Assembly (NCBI RefSeq): GCF_025264685.1
Contig: NZ_CP073721.1
Coordinates: forward strand, 6,837,501 to 6,901,500
Length of the DNA stretch: 64,000 nucleotides
Source of the DNA: Dactylosporangium roseum
GTDB taxonomy: Bacteria > Actinomycetota > Actinomycetes > Mycobacteriales > Micromonosporaceae
Reading direction: 5' to 3'
The translations under genes were made by a program, and so were the position numbers. The notes beneath the pieces were generated by a model. That model ran no database searches. It was given only the letters and a program-made list of their open reading frames with translations, and had not been told where the DNA came from. Below are positions 24,931 through 33,498 of this stretch, in pieces. Every line of letters starts with the position of its first letter. Within the stretch, counting starts at the first letter, position 1.

Positions 24931-25812
24931 CTACGACAGCTCGTCACCACGCGCGATCTGTTCGAGCACCGCAACGGTCTGAGCGGGTCGCTTTGCCGCG
25001 ACGCCGATGGCGTTCATGTGGACCTTGTAGGGATCGGTTGTGCTCGAGTCCGAAAAGTACTCTGCGTGGTCGAGATGCTCGAGGTAGACCACATCGGGCA
25101 CCCGCTTGGGCCCCGACCGGAAGATCGAGAAGGAGTTGCCGGTCTCGGCACGCAACCCTTCGCGGCTTGGCAGCACCTGGATGGTGATGTTCGGCGCTTC
25201 CGTGGCCTTGACCAGGGCAGCGATCTGCTGCTGCATGACCTGGGGCGCCCCGATCTGTTGGCGCAGTGCCATTTCGTCGATCACTGCCCACAAGACCGTC
25301 GACCTGCGCTCGAGCAGCATGCGTTGTCGGTGCAACCGCAACTCGACCCGACGAGCGACTTCGGAACGCGGATAGCGCAGGCCGATCACCTCCTGTGCGT
25401 ACTCAGGGGTCTGGAGCAGCCCGGGTATGAAGCGGATCTCGTACGTACGGATCGTCTGGGCCGCGGATTCGAGAGCCAGGTACGGGTCGAACCAGTCGGC
25501 CACGACGTCGCCAAACTCTCGCCACCACGGCGAATCATTCGCCAGCGACACAACCTCCAAGAACGCCCGCTGCTCGGTTGGTTCGACGACACCGTACAAA
25601 TGGAGCAGCGCGCCCAAATCGCTTTCCTTGATCTTCACATGGCCGGACTCGATCCGACTGATCTTGGATCCTGAGCTTTGCAGATACCGCCCTACCGCTT
25701 CGCAGCTTCGCCCGTTGCGTTCTCGTAAGTTCCGCAGTTGCTCGCCGAGCAGTCGTCGAAAGATATTGGGAGAACCGAGTGTGCCGTTCCCCGCCTGAGC
25801 GCCGCTCGCCAT
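24931..25812 (-). CDS. XRE-family helix-turn-helix regulator with DUF5753 (Scr1-type)
   Basis: 293 residues from ATG 25812, preceded by AGGAGG. Residues ~18-75 are an XRE helix-turn-helix (LRERNGRSCEAVGRYLQSS, ISRIESGHVKI); the rest is the DUF5753 ligand-binding-like domain (FIPGLLQTPEYA, LWAVIDEMALRQQIG, ITIQVLPSREG). In most actinobacteria such a gene is followed by a small DUF397 gene, thought to be its toxin-like partner. I find no DUF397 frame downstream, so it appears orphaned at the island edge. Confidence 0.88.
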   Translation of the reverse strand: MASGAQAGNGTLGSPNIFRRLLGEQLRNLRERNGRSCEAVGRYLQSSGSKISRIESGHVKIKESDLGALLHLYGVVEPTEQRAFLEVVSLANDSPWWREFGDVVADWFDPYLALESAAQTIRTYEIRFIPGLLQTPEYAQEVIGLRYPRSEVARRVELRLHRQRMLLERRSTVLWAVIDEMALRQQIGAPQVMQQQIAALVKATEAPNITIQVLPSREGLRAETGNSFSIFRSGPKRVPDVVYLEHLDHAEYFSDSSTTDPYKVHMNAIGVAAKRPAQTVAVLEQIARGDELS

Positions 25813-25858
25813 GACGTCCTCCTGATCGCGTCGGCGTTTCCAAGGCGTTGCGTCTTGA

Positions 25859-26113
25859 TCAGGGGCGATTGCGCGAAGAGTCTCGCCGCGCTCGCGTTCG
25901 GCCTGGCAGCACGTGTCGAGCGAGTCGCCCGGCAAGGCCGAGGCTCGCGGCGCCCGCAGCGGCGGCGAGCGTGGATTGCGCGACGAGCGCCGCACCTATC
26001 GCGAAGCCCATCAATGTACAGATCAACAACATGGACGGCCAGATTCCTGGAATCGCGCGGCGGGCCGCGGCATGCGGTGAACGGCGTCGACATCGACGCA
26101 CCCGGCTGGTCAC
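25859..26113 (-). CDS. Possible small membrane protein
   Basis: 84 residues from GTG 26113. An Arg-rich start is followed by two hydrophobic stretches (SMLLICTLMGFAIGAALVAQ and AAAAGAASLGLAG) and a basic tail, a plausible two-helix membrane protein. It lies upstream of the DUF5753 gene on the same strand. No ribosome-binding site or family is evident, so it may be chance. Confidence 0.3.
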   Translation of the reverse strand: MTSRVRRCRRRSPHAAARRAIPGIWPSMLLICTLMGFAIGAALVAQSTLAAAAGAASLGLAGRLARHVLPGRTRARRDSSRNRP

Positions 26114-26542
26114 GGCGGTATCATGCCGACCTACCGGAACCCGTGCAAGCGAACCTGCACGTGTGCATGCACGTGCGGATGTCAGTTTGCCGACCCTGGT
26201 TGAGGAGCCATATGGCCCACAGTTCGGCCGGGCACGCGCGCCGTTGTCCTACCGGCGAGGAACCACGCGAGATCCGCGATGACCTTCTCAACATGGCCGC
26301 AGTTTCCCGCGACAAAACCAACGCTCAGCGACAGAGCGAATCGAACGGCCGAACCAATTCATGATCGCGACGGAACCGCGGTTGCCAGTAGACCGGGAGA
26401 ACGATCCGGTGCCGGGTGTGGCCATATTGCCACGGCGGTATGGTCGGCGACCCCGACAGAAGCACGGGGCCGCGGCGCCGACCCGACCACCAGGAGCAGG
26501 ACGTCCGGCCGCCAACCGAGCCGCGACCCCGAAGCGGCGAGG
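26114..26542. other. Intergenic region without a supported gene
   Basis: 429 bp between the DUF5753 region and the lipoprotein gene end. Open frames are short and uncharacteristic; base composition is lower in GC than the surrounding core genes. A GTGCATGCAC dyad core lies near 26160. Confidence 0.4.
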
Positions 26543-27178
26543 TCAGGGCTTGAGCTTGAAGTTCTCCAGCGCGATGTCGATGTACTGGACGTCGTGCGCG
26601 AAGGTCTTTGCCGGGGACGCGACGATCGCGACGTACAGCCCGGCGCCCTTGCCGTCCGGCACGTTGAACACGACGTAGCGGCCCTGAAGGATGACCGCAC
26701 CGTCACGAACGACCTCCCAGTCGGCTTGGATCCCGGCCCATTTCTGCACCGTGATGCTCTTCGTCCGTGGGCCTTGAAGATTTGCCGCTGGTACGCCCGC
26801 CTTGATGCCCTTCACATAGCGCTCAATGTTGGCGTCCAGCGAGCGCCGGGCGTCCGGCGGCAGCGAGGAGTCCGCCGCGCCGAACGAGAACTTCCGATCG
26901 TGGTCCTCCTTCGTTCCCTTGTGGCGCAGCCCGAGGATGCTGTCCGGGTCGAACTCCCATTCCGCGGTGGACGGGACCAGCGACGTGAAGTGTTCACCCT
27001 CTGTGGGCCCGGTGGCCAGATCGGGCTGGCCCGCCGACGGAGCACCTGATGACGCCCGCCCGGGCACGGCCGAGGACGACGCCACCGACGGTGGGGTCGA
27101 CGATGTCGTCCCGTCGGCGGAGCAGCCACCGGCGGCGAGGAGGAGCAGGACCGCAACGCAGGCTCGACCACGATGCAC
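26543..27178 (-). CDS. Lipoprotein of unknown function
   Basis: 211 residues from GTG 27178, chosen because GGAG lies 6 nt upstream and the signal peptide starts there. Lipobox LAAGGC with lipidated Cys19, then a 40-residue Ser/Pro/Gly linker. The folded part (about 60-211) has alternating beta strands and Lys (ITVQKWAGIQADWEVVRDGA, GRYVVFNVPDGKGAGLYVAIVA), resembling secreted substrate- or wall-associated lipoproteins. No known domain identified. Confidence 0.75.
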   Translation of the reverse strand: MHRGRACVAVLLLLAAGGCSADGTTSSTPPSVASSSAVPGRASSGAPSAGQPDLATGPTEGEHFTSLVPSTAEWEFDPDSILGLRHKGTKEDHDRKFSFGAADSSLPPDARRSLDANIERYVKGIKAGVPAANLQGPRTKSITVQKWAGIQADWEVVRDGAVILQGRYVVFNVPDGKGAGLYVAIVASPAKTFAHDVQYIDIALENFKLKP

Positions 27179-27598
27179 GACAATCTCCGTCCGGGGCGGG
27201 CTGGATGTGGCCGAGCGGCGGTCGCCCGGTCCGCTGTCGATGGTGCGCACGGTGCGACATTTGATCAATCGGTCAAGGGCCCGCACCTCGTGCACCGAGT
27301 CACGGTGAGGAGGACGGAAAGTATGGTCGCCATGTGTACGGCCGCGCGGAAGATCATCCAGACGTCGGTTGACATCGGGATCACCCAAGAAGGTCCGCTC
27401 TCCGAAAACCCCATGACCGGGTCGCGCTGACCTACGTGCGACCGTGCGGCACCTCCCGTAGCGCGACGCCGGGGTTGACGATCGACGAACAGGGCTCCTC
27501 ACCCTTTCGGCATCCGCGGTCGCCGCGCCGCGAAATCGCGCCTTGATGATGGGCCGAAACGTCGGCGTCCGGTCGGCCCTGGTGCCAGGATCGGGGGC
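27179..27598. other. Divergent intergenic region with a dispersed-repeat copy
   Basis: 420 bp between the lipoprotein and aldolase genes. It holds a copy (27444-27480) of a sequence also found at 55974-56010. A 35-codon frame from ATG 27323 has GAGGAGG 13 nt upstream but no family. CAGGAT lies 7 nt before the aldolase ATG, suggesting a leaderless promoter. Confidence 0.4.
27444..27480. repeat. Dispersed repeat, copy 1
   Basis: GTGCG(G/T)CACC..TCCCGTAGCGC(G/A)AC(G/A)CCGG..TTGAC is shared with 55974-56010 at roughly 31 of 37 positions. Both copies are intergenic and in the same orientation. Confidence 0.6.
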
Positions 27599-28486
27599 AT
27601 GAACCAGGAGCAACGGTCAAAGATCGCGCATGGCCGCGGTTTCCTCGCCGCCCTGGACCAGAGTGGCGGCAGCACACCGAAGGCGCTGGCGCAGTACGGG
27701 GTGCCGGCGTCGGGCTATGCGACCGAGGGCGAGATGTTCGACCTCATGCACGAGTTCCGGTCGCGAATCATCACCTCGCCGGCTTTCCACGGCGACCGCG
27801 TCCTGGGCGCGATCCTGTTCGAGCAGACCATGGAGCGCGACGTGGCCGGCACGGCCGCCCCGCTGTACCTGTGGGAGCACAAACAGGTTGTTCCGTTCGT
27901 CAAGGTGGACGAGGGGCTCGCCGACGAGAAGGACGGCGTGCGGCTGATGAAGCCCTTCACCAAGCTGGACGACCTGCTCGCGCGGGCCACCCGCCGCCGC
28001 GTGTTCGGCACCAAGATGCGCTCGTTCATCACCCGGGCCGACCCGTCCGGTGTCGCCGCCGTTCTCGATCAGCAGTTCGGCTATGCCGAGCGGATCCTCG
28101 ACGCCGACCTCATGCCGATCCTCGAGCCCGAGGTCGACATCTCCAGCGACGAGAAGCAGTCAGCCGAGGAGTTGCTGCGGCAGGGCGTCCTCGACCGCCT
28201 GCCGGCACTGCCGGACGGGCGGCAGGTGATGCTCAAGCTGTCCATTCCGACCCGGGACGACTTCTACACCGAGTTGATCGAGCATCCGAAGGTCCTGCGG
28301 GTGGTCGCCCTGTCCGGCGGCTATTCCCAGCATGATGCCGACGTCCGGCTCGCTCGCAACCACGGTCTGATCGCCAGCTTCTCTCGGGCGCTGACCGAGA
28401 ATCTGCGGCACCAGCAGACCGACGACGAGTTCAACCGGGTGCTCGACACCTCCATCGCGGGCATCTACAGCGCCTCCACGACGTGA
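27599..28486 (+). CDS. fda: Class I fructose-bisphosphate aldolase
   Basis: 295 residues, the usual length of the bacterial class I (Staphylococcus Fda) group. Start GFLAALDQSGGSTPKAL, ILFEQTM, a metal-free LEPEVDI strand and the Schiff-base Lys213 in MLKLSIP are all present, and ALSGGYS binds the phosphate. It interconverts fructose 1,6-bisphosphate with dihydroxyacetone phosphate and glyceraldehyde 3-phosphate in the cytoplasm. No glycolytic neighbours. A likely leaderless start. Confidence 0.95.
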   Translation: MNQEQRSKIAHGRGFLAALDQSGGSTPKALAQYGVPASGYATEGEMFDLMHEFRSRIITSPAFHGDRVLGAILFEQTMERDVAGTAAPLYLWEHKQVVPFVKVDEGLADEKDGVRLMKPFTKLDDLLARATRRRVFGTKMRSFITRADPSGVAAVLDQQFGYAERILDADLMPILEPEVDISSDEKQSAEELLRQGVLDRLPALPDGRQVMLKLSIPTRDDFYTELIEHPKVLRVVALSGGYSQHDADVRLARNHGLIASFSRALTENLRHQQTDDEFNRVLDTSIAGIYSASTT

Positions 28487-28546
28487 GGGACCTTCCGAGC
28501 CTGTGACGGCGACGTTCGCCCCGGGCAAGGCCGCCAAGCCCAGGTG

Positions 28547-28572
28547 ACCCGCCGCCTTCCTCTTCGGCGGGT
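28547..28572 (+). terminator. Stem-loop after the aldolase gene
   Basis: ACCCGCCG at 28547-28554 pairs perfectly with CGGCGGGT at 28565-28572; 10-nt loop; no U-tract. Confidence 0.5.
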
Positions 28573-28726
28573 GCCGGTGCGGCATGGGGCGGGCATGGGG
28601 GCCAGCAGGTATCCGCGGGTGCGGAAATCGGTAGCCGGAGAATCCCGCTGGCGTCGAGGTGCTCCCTCACCGGTACGAGAGAACGTGGAGTGAACATCCA
28701 CACCCCAGTGTGAACAGGTGATCCCC

Positions 28727-28978
28727 ATGACGACTCGCCCGGTCGACCCGGTGCTGAGCATGGCACTGTTCGTCTCCGACACCCCGATGACATACGACCT
28801 GGACGACGCGACCGTTCGCGAAATTGTCGACCGCACGCTCGAACGACTCGGCGCGGACGAGTGCTACGCCCGTGCCGCGGAAGTGTTCGGCGACCGCCCC
28901 GACGTGGCGCTCGACCGGATCACGTGGGCCCGCGAGCTGTGCTCCCGGGCGCTGACGCCCGCGCTCGCCGGCGTCTGA
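28727..28978 (+). CDS. Small protein of unknown function
   Basis: 83 residues from ATG 28727. Acidic and helical (DDATVREIVDRTLERLGA, VALDRITWARELCSRAL), with no membrane segment or signal peptide. It has actinobacterial codon use and stands alone between the aldolase and MFS genes. No known family. Confidence 0.5.
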   Translation: MTTRPVDPVLSMALFVSDTPMTYDLDDATVREIVDRTLERLGADECYARAAEVFGDRPDVALDRITWARELCSRALTPALAGV

Positions 28979-28989
28979 CCGGTGCCGCA

Positions 28990-29011
28990 CGGGCACGGCG
29001 ACCGGTGCCCG
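28990..29011. terminator. Bidirectional stem-loop between convergent genes
   Basis: CGGGCAC at 28990-28996 and GTGCCCG at 29005-29011, 8-nt loop, placed between a plus-strand stop (28978) and a minus-strand stop (29016). Confidence 0.5.
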
Positions 29012-29015
29012 CCGG

Positions 29016-30293
29016 CTACGGCACCGAACGGATGCGCAGCACGAACACACTGCCGAGGAGGGTCACGACGGCGGTCAGCACGTACAGGACGGAATAGCCG
29101 CCCAGGTGTACCACGATCGGCGCCGCGAGTGCAGGCCCCAGCACTTGCGGCGCCGAGTTGGCGATGTTGATGACGCCGAGGTCCTTCGCCCGGTCCGTCG
29201 CCTGTGGGAGCACCTGGGTGATGAGGGCGGCGTCAACCGCCATGTAGACGCCGTACCCTGCGCCGAGGACCGCCGCGGCGACCACGGCGACCGGCCACGT
29301 CGGCCAGAACGCGAGCAGCAGCGCGGCTCCGGCCATCACGATCCCGGACCAGATCACGAAGACGCGCCGGCGGCCGGTGCGGTCCGAGCGCTGGCCCGCC
29401 ACCACGGTCGTGGCCATGAGCGCGACGGTGTACACGAGGATGAGAACGAGCAGGCCGGTGTCCGGGTCGGCCACCCGCACCCGGTCCTGTAGGAAGTAGA
29501 GCAGATACAGAGTGCCCAGCGCGTTGCCGAGCTGGACCAGGAACCGGGTGATCCAGGCCCACGCGAAGTCGGGGTGCCGGCGCGGGCTGACCCAGAAGCC
29601 GGCGAGCGAGAACCTGGGCCGGTCCGCGCGCTGGAGCCGGTCGTCGGCGGTGAACAGCACGAACGGTACCGGCAGCAGCACCACGAGGACCGCGAGCGCG
29701 ATGTAGCCGGTGCCGGTCCCGGTGACGATCACGGTGACCAGCACGACGCCGAGCACCACCCCGAGCACCTGCGGGATGCCGACCCAGCCGGAGACCGCTC
29801 CACGCTGGTCCACCGGCACCCGGTCGGGCACGGCCGCGGTCAGCGTCGCCAGCATGGTGTTGAGGCAGATCTGCGCGGCGACCCAGCCGAGTGCCACACC
29901 GAGGATCGTGTGCTGCCCGGCGAGGAGCACGAGGGCGGCTCCGGCCAGGAGCGCACCGCCGAGGGTCCAGCCGTGCCGGCGGCCGAAGCGGGCCGTGGTG
30001 CGATCGGAGAGCGCGCCGGCGAGCGGGTTGACCACGACGGCCGCGGCGGCGCCGAGCGCGGTCACGATGCCGAGCATGCTTTCCTTGTCGCCGGGGCTGA
30101 TCGCCTGGATCTGGTTGGGCAGCAGCACCTGGATCGGTGTGAAGAAGCCCATCCAGACGGCGAGGTCGGCCAGCATGAGCAGGGCGATCCAGCGCGGGCG
30201 GACCCGCACGACGGGCTCGGCGAACGCCGGCGCCGTGCGGGCCGCCGGGGGGAGGGAGGGCAACCGGGGCGGGGTCGGCGGCGGCTCCGGCAT
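29016..30293 (-). CDS. MFS transporter
   Basis: 425 residues from the second Met (ATG 30293); an in-frame ATG at 30314 would add seven residues. Twelve hydrophobic segments, with the MFS loop 2-3 signature GALSDRTTARFGRRHGW and the loop 8-9 counterpart GQRSDRTGRRRVF. The Pro-rich N-terminus is cytoplasmic. The overall look is that of sugar:cation or drug exporter-like MFS proteins, but the substrate cannot be told. It may be controlled by the XRE-type gene 155 bp upstream on the same strand. Confidence 0.9.
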   Translation of the reverse strand: MPEPPPTPPRLPSLPPAARTAPAFAEPVVRVRPRWIALLMLADLAVWMGFFTPIQVLLPNQIQAISPGDKESMLGIVTALGAAAAVVVNPLAGALSDRTTARFGRRHGWTLGGALLAGAALVLLAGQHTILGVALGWVAAQICLNTMLATLTAAVPDRVPVDQRGAVSGWVGIPQVLGVVLGVVLVTVIVTGTGTGYIALAVLVVLLPVPFVLFTADDRLQRADRPRFSLAGFWVSPRRHPDFAWAWITRFLVQLGNALGTLYLLYFLQDRVRVADPDTGLLVLILVYTVALMATTVVAGQRSDRTGRRRVFVIWSGIVMAGAALLLAFWPTWPVAVVAAAVLGAGYGVYMAVDAALITQVLPQATDRAKDLGVINIANSAPQVLGPALAAPIVVHLGGYSVLYVLTAVVTLLGSVFVLRIRSVP

Positions 30294-30447
30294 CGGGACT
30301 CCCCACGAGATCAAGAATGCGCAAGGTAGCCGCGACCCTAACGGCGATCGGCGACAACCTCAACGGGCCGTCGGGTATGCCGTCGATACCGTTGCGGAAG
30401 ACGCTGCCGGAGCAGCGCGACGGCAGCGTCCACGCGGTCGCCGGGCG

Positions 30448-30990
30448 TCAGCTCCCCGCGGTCCGGTCCGAGCCGGCGGAAAGCCCGGGAAGGCCCGTGA
30501 GGTGCCCCTGGCGGGGACTTCGCGGCTCCTGCCGGGTGACCGGGGCGAGGCCGGCGGCCAACTCCTGCAGCAGCGTGGACAGGATGAGCAGCTTGTCGTG
30601 GGTGTCGATCGGCAGGTTGCGGAAGCCGGCGATCCACTCCGCGCTGTCCACGGCGTGATCGTTTCGCGGCGGCCGGCTCGCGCGCCGCTCCCGTGCGGGG
30701 GGCTCGGCCTCACCGTCGCCGTCGAGGGCGGGCAGGCCACCCGCGAGGATGCGCCGGACGCTGCCCGCGCCCCAGCCCAGGGCACGCTCCAGCCGGCGCA
30801 GGATGTGCGGCCGGTACGAACCGCGCTGGCCGCTCTCGAGCTGGTAGAGCGTGGCGGGTGACGGGCCGCCGACGCTGTGGACCTCGCGCTGGGTGAGGCC
30901 GAGCTCCGCGCGCCGCTCGCGGACGAGTCGCCCGAGGTGGTCCCAGGCAGCCTGATCGGAGCTCACCTGCTCGTCGCTGCCCCGGCTCAT
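30448..30990 (-). CDS. XRE-family helix-turn-helix regulator
   Basis: 180 residues from ATG 30990; an upstream ATG at 31002 is also possible. Residues ~15-70 form the helix-turn-helix (LVRERRAELGLTQREVHSVG, TLYQLESGQRGSYRPHILR). The remainder is a low-complexity linker and a helix (DTHDKLLILSTLLQELAAGL) with no named domain. It is divergent from the recombination cassette at 31.2 kb and upstream of the MFS gene, so it may control either. Confidence 0.82.
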   Translation of the reverse strand: MSRGSDEQVSSDQAAWDHLGRLVRERRAELGLTQREVHSVGGPSPATLYQLESGQRGSYRPHILRRLERALGWGAGSVRRILAGGLPALDGDGEAEPPARERRASRPPRNDHAVDSAEWIAGFRNLPIDTHDKLLILSTLLQELAAGLAPVTRQEPRSPRQGHLTGLPGLSAGSDRTAGS

Positions 30991-31117
30991 GCTCCACATC
31001 ATGCCGGACGCCGCCCTGGTCGTTCCGCATCCTGGCGGGTGCATCGAGATCGATTCGTCACATCAGTACTGCCATCAAGCCTTCATAGGGCTAGATAGGG
31101 ATTCTTACGTCAAGTTA

Positions 31118-31148
31118 TTGACTCCTAGAGCTACATGTGCCTACGGTG
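31118..31148 (+). promoter_or_regulatory. Promoter of the recombination cassette
   Basis: TTGACT at 31118-31123 and TACGGT at 31143-31148 (19-bp spacer) in a short AT-richer stretch (31060-31150) that also carries TAGGG direct repeats. The divergent XRE regulator is a candidate binder. Confidence 0.45.
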
Positions 31149-31197
31149 GCGAGAACTTGATCGAACGTTTGTGCGATCCGCGATGAGGAGAACCAGC

Positions 31198-32130
31198 GTG
31201 ACCACCCTCAGCTTCAGCCGCGCCAGCAAGGAGCAGGCGAAGGCTCGCATCGCCTTGACCGGGCCGACCGGCTCGGGCAAGACCTACACGGCGCTCATCG
31301 TCGCCGGGGAGATCGGTCAGCGGGTCGCCCTGATCGACACCGAGCGGGGCAGCGCGTCCAAGTACGCCGACGAGTTCACCTTCGACACCCTCCAGTTGAC
31401 CCGGTTCGAGCCGTCGGCCCTGATCGACGCGCTGGCGGTGGCCGCGCACGCCGGCTACGACGCGCTGATCGTCGACTCCTTCTCGCACTTCTGGTCCGGC
31501 ACCGGCGGCATCCTCGAGCAGGTCGACCACGCCGCCAAGCGCGCCGGCGGCGGCAACAGCTTCGCCGGGTGGAAGGAGGCCCGGCCGATGGAGCGGGCGA
31601 TGATCGACGCGCTGCTGGCGTACCCGGGCCACGTCATCGTCACCATGCGCGCCAAGACGGAGTACGTGGTCGACAGCGACGAGCGGGGGCGCAAGGTGCC
31701 GCGCAAGGTGGGGCTCAAGCCGGACCAGCGCGACGGCATCGAGTACGAGTTCGACATCGTCGGCGAGCTGGACCAGGAGAACACGCTCGTGGTCGCCAAG
31801 TCCCGGGCGAAGTCCCTGTCCGGCATGGTGATCCACGAGCCCGACGGACGCTTTGCCGGGCTCGTCCTGGAGTGGCTCGACGCCGGCCGGCCGGCCCCGA
31901 CCGTGGCCGACTACGTCGCCGCCGCCGCGGACCCCGAGGCCGGCTACGACCAACTGCGCAACCTCTATGAGGAGGTGGCCCGGCGCCACCTGCTCGAGGC
32001 CGCCGTCCTGGACCCCGACGGGCGGCCGATCACCCTCGCGAAGCTGATCGTGCAGCAGGGCAACAAGGCCAAGAACCGGGTCGTCCGAGCCGCGGACACC
32101 GACCAGGACCGCTGGCGCGAAGCGGCATGA
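31198..32130 (+). CDS. Phage-type AAA_24 / Sak4-like ATPase
   Basis: 310 residues from GTG 31198, with AGGAGA 8 nt upstream. Walker A GPTGSGKT at 22-29, Walker B ALIVDSFSHFW, then a RecA-like core (SFAGWKEARPMERAMIDALL, VIVTMRAKTEYVV). This architecture matches AAA_24 nucleotide-binding proteins of actinophages, related to the Sak4 single-strand annealing/RecA-like recombinases, which often lie next to an SSB, as here. It probably assists recombination or replication. No integrase, capsid or lysis genes are nearby. Confidence 0.85.
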   Translation: MTTLSFSRASKEQAKARIALTGPTGSGKTYTALIVAGEIGQRVALIDTERGSASKYADEFTFDTLQLTRFEPSALIDALAVAAHAGYDALIVDSFSHFWSGTGGILEQVDHAAKRAGGGNSFAGWKEARPMERAMIDALLAYPGHVIVTMRAKTEYVVDSDERGRKVPRKVGLKPDQRDGIEYEFDIVGELDQENTLVVAKSRAKSLSGMVIHEPDGRFAGLVLEWLDAGRPAPTVADYVAAAADPEAGYDQLRNLYEEVARRHLLEAAVLDPDGRPITLAKLIVQQGNKAKNRVVRAADTDQDRWREAA

Positions 32131-32167
32131 GAGACGGTCGCGGTCCGCAGCGCGCGGTGGAGGACGC

Positions 32168-32539
32168 GTGAGCCTGCATGAGGACGTCACCGCGCTGGCC
32201 GTGCTGAAGGCACTGCGCGACACCGTGGACGCCGAGTACCGGGCCGCCCACCGCCGGGTCCTCGACCGGCTGTGCACCGCTCCCGGGCACGGGCCGACGC
32301 GGGTGACCCTCCCCGATGGCACGCTCGCGGCCACCGTCACGATGGTGTACCCGGCGCCGGCCGCCGTGGTCGTCGACGACGAGGCCCAGTGCGACCTCAC
32401 CGGGGTGCGGGTCCGGGTGCGGGCCCGCGCGAGCTGGCAGCGGGACCTGCCCGACAGCAGCGAGGAGATCGGCCGGGCCTGGCAGCGCGGCGAGATCGAC
32501 CTGCGCGAGCTGCTCCGCGTCCCCGGCGGCGGGCCATGA
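32168..32539 (+). CDS. Small phage-like protein of unknown function
   Basis: 123 residues from GTG 32168. N-terminal helix LKALRDTVDAEYRAAHRRVLD and a beta segment VTLPDGTLAATVTMV resemble a small actinophage protein commonly encoded near recombination ATPases; I know no function. The stop overlaps the next start (ATGA), so it is translationally coupled. Confidence 0.65.
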   Translation: MSLHEDVTALAVLKALRDTVDAEYRAAHRRVLDRLCTAPGHGPTRVTLPDGTLAATVTMVYPAPAAVVVDDEAQCDLTGVRVRVRARASWQRDLPDSSEEIGRAWQRGEIDLRELLRVPGGGP

Positions 32540-32730
32540 CCAGCGCCCGCGCCCACGACGAGGACTCGCTGAGCACCGCACTGTGGGTGCTGGTCGCGCA
32601 CACCGGTCACCACCGGTGCGCGGGCTGGACCTTCGAGGAGCGCGACGAGCTGCTGAAGTGCGCCTGCGGCACCCCGCTGTACCAGTTGCGAATGATCAAT
32701 CAGGAGGCGTCCGAGGATGACCCCCGCTGA
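32536..32730 (+). CDS. Small zinc-ribbon-like protein
   Basis: 64 residues from ATG 32536, which overlaps the preceding stop. HTGHHRCAGW and LLKCACGTPLY could bind one zinc ion through His/Cys. It overlaps the next gene by 14 bp. Probably a nucleic-acid-binding accessory protein of the cassette; no family named. Confidence 0.6.
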   Translation: MTSARAHDEDSLSTALWVLVAHTGHHRCAGWTFEERDELLKCACGTPLYQLRMINQEASEDDPR

Positions 32731-33076
32731 GACCGCGCGGCTGGTCACCCTCGTGCGGGTGATCTGTCCGTCGCCCGAGCCGGCAGCGGCCTGGCACCGC
32801 TCGCTGGCGGACCTGAACGCGCCCGACGTGTTCGCCGCCGCGATCCGGCTTGCTCGGCGGCGGTGCGACGTCACCGCCCGCGACGTGCGCGCCGAGGTGC
32901 TGGCCAGGCACGAACACCCGCCCGCGGACGGCAGCGCCCTCCACGTGGCGTGCCCGTGGTGCGGCGCGCCGCCCGGGCGGCCCTGCACCGTCCGCGGCAC
33001 CGACGTGCGGCTGCGGAAGGCCCCCGCCCATCCCGTCCGGCTCATCATCGCGGAAGGAACCAGTCATGACCGGTGA
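32717..33076 (+). CDS. Zinc-finger domain protein
   Basis: 119 residues. The first ~70 residues are helical; the C-terminal part has CPWCGAPPGRPCTVRGTDVR followed by AHPVR, a zinc-knuckle of the kind found in small actinobacterial and phage DNA-associated proteins. It overlaps the zinc-ribbon gene and the ssb start (33066), so the four genes form one tight unit. Confidence 0.7.
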   Translation: MTPAETARLVTLVRVICPSPEPAAAWHRSLADLNAPDVFAAAIRLARRRCDVTARDVRAEVLARHEHPPADGSALHVACPWCGAPPGRPCTVRGTDVRLRKAPAHPVRLIIAEGTSHDR

Positions 33077-33473
33077 CACCGTCATCACGATCGTCGGGAA
33101 CCTCGTTGAGGATCCCGAGTTGCGCTCCACAGCGAACGGGCAGGCCGTCGCGCGGTTCCGGATCGCCTCGACCCCGCGCTATCTCGACCGCCAGACCAAC
33201 GAATGGAAGGACGGGGAGAGCCTCTTCCTCACCTGCATCGTCTGGCGGCAGACGGCCGAACACGTCGCGCGGTCGCTGGAGCGCGGCATGCGGGTCATCG
33301 CGCACGGCCGGCTGCGCCAGCGGTCGTACGAGGCGACCGACGGCCAGCAGCGGACCGTGTTCGAGCTCGACGTCGACGAGGTCGGCCCCAGCCTGCGCAA
33401 CGCCACCGTGAGGGTCACCAGGAACGCGCCGGCCGGCAACCCGGCCAGGATCGAGGAGAAGGTCCCCTTCTAG
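33066..33473 (+). CDS. ssb: Single-stranded DNA-binding protein (paralogue)
   Basis: 135 residues from ATG 33066. OB-fold signatures GNLVEDPELRSTANGQAVARF, W-containing CIVWRQTAEHVARSL and VIAHGRLRQRSYE. It lacks the long Gly-rich tail of the housekeeping SSB, and its C-terminus EEKVPF is a weakened form of the DDDIPF tip that recruits partner proteins. This looks like a specialised second SSB working with the Sak4-like ATPase three genes upstream. Confidence 0.92.
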   Translation: MTGDTVITIVGNLVEDPELRSTANGQAVARFRIASTPRYLDRQTNEWKDGESLFLTCIVWRQTAEHVARSLERGMRVIAHGRLRQRSYEATDGQQRTVFELDVDEVGPSLRNATVRVTRNAPAGNPARIEEKVPF

Positions 33474-33498
33474 CGGGGAACCCGGTTGAATCGGCATC

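Noticed and set aside
31141..33048. 635-codon minus-strand frame
   Set aside because: Antisense to the AAA_24, small protein and ssb genes, all of which have motifs and coupled starts.
31198..33473. Call of a prophage
   Set aside because: No integrase, terminase, capsid, tail or lysis gene is present and no att repeats were found; only the recombination module is phage-like.
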